10,063 nt of DNA. Source: JBBAAW01 sp964574405 (GTDB lineage Bacteria; Patescibacteriota; WWE3; UBA101185; UBA10185). The position numbers and the translations under genes were made by a program. Shown in pieces: positions 1-4,933 of this stretch (positions are counted from its first letter, which is position 1; each line of letters begins with the position of its first letter). The stretch spans positions 1-10,063 of the forward strand of contig CAZNNN010000025.1 of assembly GCA_964574405.1 (NCBI GenBank), read 5' to 3'. The notes under the pieces were generated by a model that worked only from the letters and a program-made list of their open reading frames with translations, had not been told where the DNA came from and searched no databases.

Positions 1-1
1 C

Positions 2-26
2 GTGGGCGTGCCTTCGGCACGCCCAC
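2..26 (-). terminator. Strong hairpin after the tRNA array, probable terminator
   Basis: A perfect inverted repeat of 10-11 bp (GTGGGCGTGCC at 2-12, GGCACGCCCAC at 16-26) closes on a very short loop. It lies 35 bases past the encoded CCA end of the last tRNA of the minus-strand array, where a transcription terminator would be expected. A U-tract, if there is one, would lie to the left of base 2, outside the window, so intrinsic termination cannot be confirmed. Rightward of the hairpin there is no T-run, which argues against it acting as a plus-strand terminator. Confidence 0.5.
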
Positions 27-60
27 TCCTTGGTTGGTTCTCAACCGCTAAGTTCGATTC

Positions 61-146
61 TGGTGGGCGAGACAGGACTTGAACCTGCATGGGTTTTACC
101 CCACAACGTCCTTAGCGTTGCGCGTATGCCATTCCGCCACTCGCCC
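61..146 (-). tRNA. tRNA-Leu (anticodon AAG)
   Basis: The reverse complement folds as a long-variable-arm (class II) tRNA with encoded CCA. The acceptor stem is GGGCGAG with CTCGCCC, discriminator A73; the T-arm is GCAGG-TTCAAGT-CCTGT. The anticodon stem CAACG/CGTTG is a perfect 5 bp and encloses the 7-base loop CTAAGGA, giving anticodon AAG with G37 as expected for leucine. It reads CTT and, if A34 is deaminated to inosine, other CTN codons. An unmodified-looking A34 outside tRNA-Arg(ACG) is unusual in bacteria, where CTY is normally read by GAG. It is the last member of the Lys-Leu-Leu array. Confidence 0.93.
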
Positions 147-159
147 CTATAATGTTAAA

Positions 160-165
160 ATTATA
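160..165 (-). promoter_or_regulatory. Possible -10 box in the Leu-Leu tRNA spacer
   Basis: Read on the minus strand the spacer contains a perfect TATAAT, placing a start about 7 bases before tRNA-Leu(AAG). No recognisable -35 is present, since it would fall inside the upstream tRNA. The spacer is also palindromic (TATAAT at 148-153, ATTATA at 160-165; AATGTT at 151-156, AACATT at 167-172), so a processing hairpin is an alternative reading. Confidence 0.3.
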
Positions 166-173
166 CAACATTT

Positions 174-259
174 TGGTGCCGGGAGCGGGATTTGAACCCG
201 CACTTCCTTACGGAAACTGCCTCCTGAAGACAGCGAGTCTGCCGTTTCTCCACCCCGGC
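174..259 (-). tRNA. tRNA-Leu (anticodon CAG)
   Basis: This is a class II tRNA with encoded CCA on the reverse complement. The acceptor is GCCGGGG with TCCCGGC (one G-U), discriminator A73; the T-arm is GCGGG-TTCAAAT-CCCGC. The anticodon stem CTGTC/GGCAG encloses the loop TTCAGGA, giving anticodon CAG for the CTG codon. The long variable arm (TTTCCGTAAGGAAGT) is itself a small hairpin. Its 5' end is separated from the CCA of tRNA-Lys by a single base, so the two must be cut from one precursor. Confidence 0.95.
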
Positions 260-260
260 T

Positions 261-335
261 TGGTGAGGGCGGCGGGATTTGAACCCGCGACAAAAGGATT
301 AAGAGTCCTCTGCTCTGCCACTGAGCTACGCCCCC
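261..335 (-). tRNA. tRNA-Lys (anticodon CTT)
   Basis: This is a class I tRNA with encoded CCA on the reverse complement. The acceptor is GGGGGCG with CGCCCTC, D-stem GCTC/GAGC, and T-arm GCGGG-TTCAAAT-CCCGC. The anticodon stem GAGGA/TCCTT encloses CTCTTAA, giving anticodon CTT with A37. It decodes AAG. It is the first tRNA of the leftward array, with Leu(CAG) following after one base. Confidence 0.95.
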
Positions 336-347
336 ATAACATAGGGT

Positions 348-353
348 ATTATA
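348..353 (-). promoter_or_regulatory. -10 box of the Lys-Leu-Leu tRNA array
   Basis: A perfect TATAAT on the minus strand lies 12 bases before the first base of tRNA-Lys, so transcription should start about 6 bases upstream of the mature tRNA. The -35 is weak: AGCACA with a 16-base spacer is the best match. It lies between the stop of the 47-codon gene and the array, so the array has its own promoter but could also receive readthrough. Confidence 0.5.
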
Positions 354-380
354 CATCGTTGAAATAAGGTGTGCTGTGGA

Positions 381-524
381 TTACCTTGCGCTAATGCCGG
401 AAACAGCTTTCATTAAGAAAAGCACCAAAGCTACAAAAGCCAAGATAATGGCTACGGGCTTGGCTAAAGCGCTAATTAGCTTTTTAATGGCAAATTGGGC
501 ATCACTGTCACTAGAATAGCTCAT
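381..524 (-). CDS. Small single-pass membrane protein of 47 residues
   Basis: This short reading frame runs leftward from ATG at 524 to TAA at 381. The product starts with an acidic, serine-rich stretch (MSYSSDSDAQ), then a short amphipathic basic segment (residues 14-22). One hydrophobic helix follows, about residues 23-38 (PVAIILAFVALVLFLM), and the tail ends in basic SAR. No family is recognised. Support for it being real comes from the promoter directly in front: TTGACA, a 17-base spacer and CACAAT place the start site at the A of the ATG, so the message should be leaderless. No Shine-Dalgarno is present. It sits between the tRNA array and the divergent tRNA-Glu. It could be a small membrane regulator or pilin-like peptide, but the sequence does not decide. 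Confidence 0.6.
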   Translation of the reverse strand: MSYSSDSDAQFAIKKLISALAKPVAIILAFVALVLFLMKAVSGISAR

Positions 525-530
525 AGTACT

Positions 531-559
531 ATTGTGCCTAAGTTGTAATATATTGTCAA
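531..559 (-). promoter_or_regulatory. Promoter giving a leaderless mRNA for the 47-codon gene
   Basis: On the minus strand a perfect -35 TTGACA (559-554) is followed by exactly 17 bases and CACAAT (536-531, 4 of 6 matches including the key A2 and T6). Six bases (AGTACT) separate the -10 box from the ATG, which puts position +1 on the A of the start codon. Confidence 0.6.
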
Positions 560-583
560 GACTGGTAGACTTTTGGGTACTTT
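553..583 (+). promoter_or_regulatory. Weak candidate promoter of tRNA-Glu, back to back with the minus-strand promoter
   Basis: TTGTCA (553-558) and TACTTT (578-583, preceded by TGGG) are separated by a long 19-base spacer and would place the start at base 590, the first base of tRNA-Glu. The -35 overlaps the -35 of the leftward promoter on the opposite strand because TTGTCAA is nearly self-complementary in promoter terms. The -10 match is poor (3 of 6), so this is tentative. Confidence 0.25.
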
Positions 584-589
584 TACCGT

Positions 590-664
590 GGCCCCATCGT
601 CTAACGGTTAGGACGCCAGGTTTTCATCCTGGCAACCGGGGTTCGATTCCCCGTGGGGTCACCA
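590..664 (+). tRNA. tRNA-Glu (anticodon TTC)
   Basis: This is a class I tRNA with encoded CCA. The acceptor is GGCCCCA with TGGGGTC, discriminator A73; the T-arm is CGGGG-TTCGATT-CCCCG. The anticodon stem CCAGG/CCTGG encloses TTTTCAT, giving TTC. The next gene starts only 15 bases after the CCA, so the tRNA and the downstream mRNA are probably made as one transcript. Confidence 0.95.
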
Positions 665-679
665 ATAAGTAAAATTGCA

Positions 680-2095
680 ATGCACATAATAATATCGATA
701 TTATTTTATTTATTGTCGCTTATTTACCTATTAGTCCCGTCTAAAACTTATATAGAGGGACTTGTTGGACAACCTGCGTCTTTTTTACCTAGTAGAGCTC
801 AAACGGAAACAGATAAAACTATTTCCAAACTTTTGTATAGAAGTCTTTTTAAATACGACAATTTTGGTAGCCTAATACCCGATCTAGCGGAGGCCTGGGA
901 GGTCTCTAACGAGGGACTTAATTACACCGTTACTATTAAGGACAATCAATATTGGAGCGACGGTACAAAAATTAACGCTAACGATTTGCTATATACCTCA
1001 TACAAAATTCCTAATCTAAGCGGGGTGGCTACGGATAAAATAGACGATCTAACCGTTCGCTACACCCTGCCCAACAAATTTTCACCATTTTTGAGTTTGC
1101 TTACGGTGGGGGTAATGAAAAATCAGTCCGACGAAAAAAATCAAGGCTTTTATACTCCAACCAGTGGTCCATTTAGAGTAGTGAGCATTAAAAGAAAGGG
1201 GGAACTAGTTAAACGGGTGGTAATATATGATCCCAAGTCGTCAAAAATTAAACAAATTGCTTTTAGATTTTATCCCAACGAGAGTGAGCTTATTACCGCC
1301 TATAAACTGGGGGAAATTCACGCCTTTTTACTTAAAGATGTGGCTAATTTTAAAGTAGATAGTTCTTTGACCATAAAACAGTATCCGGTGCAAAGTGTTT
1401 ATTACGCGTTGTTTTTTAATTTACGAAACGAGGCATATAAAAATCTGGAGATTAGAAACCAGCTGGCAAAAACGCTGAATGTGGAGAGAATAATTTATGG
1501 AGAGGGTATTCCCGTGGAGGGATCTATAAGTAGAAGTTTTTATACCGGAGAAAAGTATAAAGTTGGTAGTTATGATAAAACTGCCTCATACGACCTGTTA
1601 GGCAAGGAAATTAGAATTGATCTGCCAGATACGCCCATACTTTTGGAAATGGGCAATAAAATAAAGGCAGACTGGGAAGGTAAACTTGACGCTAATGTTA
1701 CGCTGGTTAAACACACCTCCGCAGAAATTAAAGAACAGATTATTGAACCTAGGAATTTTGATCTTTTGCTTTTTGGTCAAGAGGTGGGTAGAGATCCGGA
1801 TAGATATATAAATTGGCATTCTACACAATCGAGGGCTCCGGGACTTAATCTTAGTGGTTTTAACAGTGTTAGGGGCGATAGGGCTTTGGAGGAAGGTCGC
1901 AAAGAGCTTGATGTTGACGCAAGAATTAAGCACTATAATGAGTTTCAAAAAGTAGTAAGCGAATACACCCCTGTCATCTTTTTACATCATCCCTACATGA
2001 ATTATTATGTGAGCACTAAAATTAAGGGCATGGGCGACAAATATACCTTTACCCCCGCGGACAGGTTCTTAGACTTTAATAATTGGTCTTTTTAG
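680..2095 (+). CDS. ABC transporter solute-binding protein, family 5 (peptide/nickel type), membrane-anchored
   Basis: This is an extracytoplasmic binding protein of the DppA/OppA/NikA family (SBP_bac_5), 471 residues from ATG 680. An N-terminal hydrophobic helix (about residues 3-19) is followed by no Cys, so the protein is a membrane anchor or signal-peptide form rather than a lipoprotein. Family hallmarks follow: LLYRSLFKYDN, IPDLAEAWEVS, the YTVTIKDNQYWSDGTKINANDL block (roughly residues 88-108), and near the C-terminus the inward-facing segment with AFFNLRNE-like and YTFTPADRF-like parts. OppA-type proteins are usually 500-550 residues, so this one is slightly compact. No permease or ATPase partner of the Dpp type is adjacent; the ABC gene downstream is an exporter. 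The frame continues upstream to a GTG at 653 inside the tRNA, which I rejected. There is no Shine-Dalgarno. The substrate is unknown, with peptide most likely. Confidence 0.88.
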   Translation: MHIIISILFYLLSLIYLLVPSKTYIEGLVGQPASFLPSRAQTETDKTISKLLYRSLFKYDNFGSLIPDLAEAWEVSNEGLNYTVTIKDNQYWSDGTKINANDLLYTSYKIPNLSGVATDKIDDLTVRYTLPNKFSPFLSLLTVGVMKNQSDEKNQGFYTPTSGPFRVVSIKRKGELVKRVVIYDPKSSKIKQIAFRFYPNESELITAYKLGEIHAFLLKDVANFKVDSSLTIKQYPVQSVYYALFFNLRNEAYKNLEIRNQLAKTLNVERIIYGEGIPVEGSISRSFYTGEKYKVGSYDKTASYDLLGKEIRIDLPDTPILLEMGNKIKADWEGKLDANVTLVKHTSAEIKEQIIEPRNFDLLLFGQEVGRDPDRYINWHSTQSRAPGLNLSGFNSVRGDRALEEGRKELDVDARIKHYNEFQKVVSEYTPVIFLHHPYMNYYVSTKIKGMGDKYTFTPADRFLDFNNWSF

Positions 2096-2097
2096 GG

Positions 2098-2103
2098 TAA
2101 AAT
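2098..2103 (+). promoter_or_regulatory. Candidate -10 box for tRNA-His
   Basis: TAAAAT (5 of 6) starts two bases after the stop codon of the solute-binding protein gene and would start transcription about 9 bases before tRNA-His. The corresponding -35 (TTTAAT, 2075-2080) is weak. Readthrough from the upstream gene, only 23 bases away, is equally possible. Confidence 0.3.
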
Positions 2104-2118
2104 TCCGTTGTAATTTAT

Positions 2119-2194
2119 GGTGGCCTTAGTTCAGCGGTAGAACGCTTCCCTGTGGAGGAAGATGTCACGGGTTCGATCCCCGTAGGTCACCCCA
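2119..2194 (+). tRNA. tRNA-His (anticodon GTG)
   Basis: This is a class I tRNA with encoded CCA and the histidine-specific extra G(-1) at base 2119 facing C73 at 2191. The acceptor is GTGGCCT with AGGTCAC, D-stem GTTC/GAAC, and T-arm ACGGG-TTCGATC-CCCGT. The anticodon stem CTTCC/GGAAG encloses CTGTGGA, giving GTG. The G(-1):C73 pair is the identity element for histidyl-tRNA synthetase and is encoded here in the genome, as in most bacteria. Confidence 0.95.
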
Positions 2195-2251
2195 AAATTT
2201 GTGTTAATTACCCCGAGATAGATTACTCTACGGATTAATGACTGCCCGTTG

Positions 2252-2280
2252 TTGCAGGGCAAACAGAGAAAGTATACAAT
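2252..2280 (+). promoter_or_regulatory. Promoter of the ABC exporter gene, probably leaderless
   Basis: TTGCAG (2252-2257), a 17-base spacer and TACAAT (2275-2280, 5 of 6) precede the ATG at 2288 by 7 bases, so transcription should begin at or one base before the start codon. There is no Shine-Dalgarno in ATTCCCC. A 5-bp inverted repeat (TGCCC 2243-2247, GGGCA 2257-2261) straddles the -35 and could be an operator or a small terminator for tRNA-His. Confidence 0.5.
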
Positions 2281-2287
2281 ATTCCCC

Positions 2288-4093
2288 ATGGTTACAAGCA
2301 AAACTAAATATCTACACAACTTTTTATACATTTTTAAGAAGGCTTTAGCCTACAATAAGAGGCTAATCATTCTGTACGGTTTTTTAATCGTTATAACAGG
2401 CTTTCTGCCACAACTAGACGCATTTATTACCGGTAAACTTATAGATAATGTTTTGACCCGCGTCCGTAATGGAGGACTTTCGTATCTACCCACACAATCT
2501 ATGGAAATTATTCCCATCCTCCTGATCGTGATTTCCTTATTTTTTGTGATGCGGTTGCTGTACGACTGTCTAAGCTACATTTCGCAAAGCTTTAATCTTA
2601 AAATGCAGAACTTTAGAGATTCGCTTGAGTTTGGAGCTCTGGTCAAGCTTCCTCCGCATGTCTATGAGGATTCTAGTTTTATCGCTTTAAAAAACATCGT
2701 TGATTACAACATGTGGAAGTTGAGCGACATAATTTTTTGGGTGTTATCTATTGCTGGGGCTATCGTCACAAATTTATTTGTGATTATAGTTTTTTTCTCT
2801 TACAGCCCTGTGATATTAGTTACAGCGCTCTCATCGTTAATATTCCCCTCCATAATCAGATTAAAGTTTGGAAAACAGGTATGGGGTATCTGGGACAGTC
2901 TGTCCGATAGAAAAGTAGTTTACGGAATGTATCGATCTCCATTGTATCAAGACGAGGCGGATAAGTTTACAGAAACTAAAGTTTTTGGTTACGGTTCGTA
3001 TCTGATAAATAAATTTCTAGATATTAACTCCAAGTTTCTTGATAGTTTAGTACGCAACGAGAGGAAACGGCTAGTTTTTATGTTTTTTGCTAGAGTTTTT
3101 GAATACATAAGTGTAGGGGTTGGTTTCTGGGTTATATTTGATATGGTGCTAAAGGGTTCGGTTAGTGTTGGCTCACTTTATTTCTTAATAACTATGTACG
3201 GAGCTTTGCGGAGCTCCACCTCGTTTACATTAGAGCAAGTTACAAATGTTATGGCGGATGCTCCGTTTTTAAAGTCTTTGTACGACTTTCTAACTTACGA
3301 ACCAAAATATAAAGTACTAAGCGGGGATATTGTAACCGATATGAAAGCGCCAGAAATTGAGTTTAAAGATATGTGGTTTAAATACCCGGAAACAGAAAAT
3401 TGGGTGTTAAAAGGAGTTAATTTTAAGATAGACGCTAAAACGGATGTGGCTTTTGTGGGCAAAAACGGTGCTGGTAAATCCACTCTCATAAAACTTATTC
3501 TTAGGGTCTACGATGCTACATCGGGGGAAATATTAATCAACGGGACAAACATAAAAAGTATAGCTATTCCGGACTATTACAAACAAATTGGTATTTTATC
3601 CCAAGATTTTCACAAATTTAGGTTTACAGCAGGTGAAAATATTTCCATTGGAGATGTCTTTAAAACTCAAGATGTTTTGGAACAAACTGTTTCTGCTGCC
3701 AAGAAAGCACAGGCAGATGAGTTTATTAGCCAGTACGAAAAAGGGTACAACACTTATCTCACGCGCGAACTAAAAGGTGGAATCAAGCCTTCCGGCGGGC
3801 AAATGCAACGCATTGCCATTGCACGGGTATTTTTTAAAAATCCCAACTTAATAATTCTCGACGAGCCCACCAGCGCCATTGATGCGCTAGCAGAGGAGCA
3901 GATTTTTGCCACCATTAAGGAAGAGTCAAAAGAAAAAACGGTTATCATAATTTCCCACCGTTTTGCCACTGTTAAGAAGACCGATTATATTTATGTGCTG
4001 GACGAAGGCGTTATCAAGGAACATGGTACACACGAAAAGTTACGCTTAAACAACGGTTTGTACGCCCAGATGTACTCAGCGCAAACCAACTAA
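2288..4093 (+). CDS. ABC exporter half-transporter (fused transmembrane and ATPase domains)
   Basis: This type IV ABC exporter subunit has 601 residues from ATG 2288 and should work as a homodimer or heterodimer in the cytoplasmic membrane. The N-terminal half (residues about 25-325) contains about six hydrophobic helices, the clearest at about 26-43, 75-92, 148-171, 173-190 and 265-287. The nucleotide-binding domain begins near residue 356. It has Walker A GKNGAGKST (391-399), the Q-loop in ILSQDF (Q439), the signature PSGGQ (501-505, instead of LSGGQ), Walker B LIILDEPTSAID with catalytic E526, and the H-loop in IISHR (H557). No peptidase C39 domain is present, and the substrate cannot be read off. 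I chose ATG 2288 over a TTG at 2249 because the promoter -10 lies between them. The next gene starts 3 bases after the stop. Confidence 0.92.
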   Translation: MVTSKTKYLHNFLYIFKKALAYNKRLIILYGFLIVITGFLPQLDAFITGKLIDNVLTRVRNGGLSYLPTQSMEIIPILLIVISLFFVMRLLYDCLSYISQSFNLKMQNFRDSLEFGALVKLPPHVYEDSSFIALKNIVDYNMWKLSDIIFWVLSIAGAIVTNLFVIIVFFSYSPVILVTALSSLIFPSIIRLKFGKQVWGIWDSLSDRKVVYGMYRSPLYQDEADKFTETKVFGYGSYLINKFLDINSKFLDSLVRNERKRLVFMFFARVFEYISVGVGFWVIFDMVLKGSVSVGSLYFLITMYGALRSSTSFTLEQVTNVMADAPFLKSLYDFLTYEPKYKVLSGDIVTDMKAPEIEFKDMWFKYPETENWVLKGVNFKIDAKTDVAFVGKNGAGKSTLIKLILRVYDATSGEILINGTNIKSIAIPDYYKQIGILSQDFHKFRFTAGENISIGDVFKTQDVLEQTVSAAKKAQADEFISQYEKGYNTYLTRELKGGIKPSGGQMQRIAIARVFFKNPNLIILDEPTSAIDALAEEQIFATIKEESKEKTVIIISHRFATVKKTDYIYVLDEGVIKEHGTHEKLRLNNGLYAQMYSAQTN

Positions 4094-4096
4094 TGT

Positions 4097-4933
4097 ATGA
4101 GAAACAGAATCTTATTCTTACTAACGGGATTATCGGTTTTTGCCACTGTAGCAGTAGCAAATACGCCTAGGTATACTCCTGACACAAGTCGACCTGTTAG
4201 TGCTGTAACAGGGACGTCAAAGGTAGCGGAGGCACTTTCACTATCAACAGAGCAAAAACCCCCCGTCGAACAGAATAAAATAATTGAAGAAACACCGACA
4301 CAGGTTGAGCAAAAGGTTGCCGGCGAAGTAAAAAAATACTACAAAGTGGTTAATGTGGTAGATGGCGATACCGTGGATGTTTTAATAGGAGATAAAAAGG
4401 AGCGGATTAGGTTAATAGGGCTCGATACGCCAGAAACAGTAGAGGTTGGAAAACCCGTGGAGTGTTTTGGACTAGAGGCATCAAAAAAGGCTAAAGAATT
4501 ACTAGCCGATCAAGAGGTAGATTTAGAATCCGATCCTACACAAGGCGATCGTGATAGATATAACAGGTTACTTAGATACATAATTTTGTTTGACGGTACA
4601 AACTTTGCGCAAAAAATGATTGCCACAGGCTACGGACGCGAATGTACCTACGAATCTTCTTACAAATATCAAAACGAATTTAAGGAGGCTCAAACAAGTG
4701 CTCGTACAGGCAGACTAGGGCTTTGGGCAGAGGGGGTTTGCCCTGTTAGTGTTGATGTTACTACTCCAACGCCCTCACCCACACCAGTTCTTAAGGCGTT
4801 TATTTGCGACTGTAAAAAAACTTGTAGCTCTATAAGTTCCTGTGAAGAAGCCCGGTATCAATTAAAGGTTTGTGGTTGTAAGGCTCGCGACGGTAACAAA
4901 GACGGCGTAGCTTGCGATAAGGAATGCAGGTGA
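4097..4933 (+). CDS. Secreted thermonuclease (SNase-like) with Cys-rich Excalibur-like C-terminal domain
   Basis: This 278-residue secreted nuclease degrades DNA and RNA in characterised relatives. Residues 1-21 form a signal peptide (MRNR, hydrophobic core, AVA-N cleavage-like site). A low-complexity Pro/Thr/Glu linker runs to about residue 78. The staphylococcal-nuclease fold spans about 81-213, with the calcium and catalytic positions present: DGDT (89-92), R105 and the DTPE block (110-113, equivalent to SNase D40-T41 and E43), and YNR (R157, equivalent to R87). After a PTPSPTP linker, residues 234-278 carry eight Cys and a DGNKDGVAC motif (265-273) like the Excalibur calcium-binding domain. 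The gene begins 3 bases after the ABC stop without a Shine-Dalgarno, so coupled translation is likely. It ends in TGA. Confidence 0.92.
   Translation: MRNRILFLLTGLSVFATVAVANTPRYTPDTSRPVSAVTGTSKVAEALSLSTEQKPPVEQNKIIEETPTQVEQKVAGEVKKYYKVVNVVDGDTVDVLIGDKKERIRLIGLDTPETVEVGKPVECFGLEASKKAKELLADQEVDLESDPTQGDRDRYNRLLRYIILFDGTNFAQKMIATGYGRECTYESSYKYQNEFKEAQTSARTGRLGLWAEGVCPVSVDVTTPTPSPTPVLKAFICDCKKTCSSISSCEEARYQLKVCGCKARDGNKDGVACDKECR
4919..4923 (+). promoter_or_regulatory. Ribosome binding site that sets the FemAB-like start at GTG 4930
   Basis: AAGGA lies directly against ATG 4924 (no spacer) but 6 bases before GTG 4930, the normal distance. The GTG also forms the common 4-base overlap GTGA with the TGA stop of the nuclease gene. 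Both points favour GTG over ATG as the start. Confidence 0.5.

Noticed and set aside
31..60. tRNA-like stretch (5-bp stem followed by GTTCGATTC) on the plus strand
   Set aside because: The stem that should enclose TTCGATT does not pair, position 33 of the would-be anticodon loop is not T, and no acceptor stem exists; at most a remnant.
147..367. Open frames of about 70 codons on both strands across the tRNA array
   Set aside because: They are translations of tRNA genes; phrases such as GAGFEPA and GVAQWQS are the well-known artefact of translated tRNA arms.
653..679. GTG start for the solute-binding protein inside tRNA-Glu
   Set aside because: It would encode the 3' acceptor stem as protein; ATG 680 begins right at the hydrophobic anchor and clears the tRNA.
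2249..2287. TTG start 13 codons upstream in the ABC exporter gene
   Set aside because: The promoter -35 and -10 boxes (2252-2280) lie in this stretch, so it is probably not transcribed as part of the message; there is no Shine-Dalgarno either.
4093..4170. ATG at 4093 overlapping the ABC stop (TAATG)
   Set aside because: Its frame closes after 25 codons at a TAG and has no protein-like features; ATG 4097 opens the signal peptide of the nuclease.
4924..4933. Alternative genetic code with TGA read as glycine
   Set aside because: Reading through the TGA at 4931-4933 would run the nuclease past its complete C-terminal motif into the FemAB-like gene in another frame; all genes are intact with standard stops.
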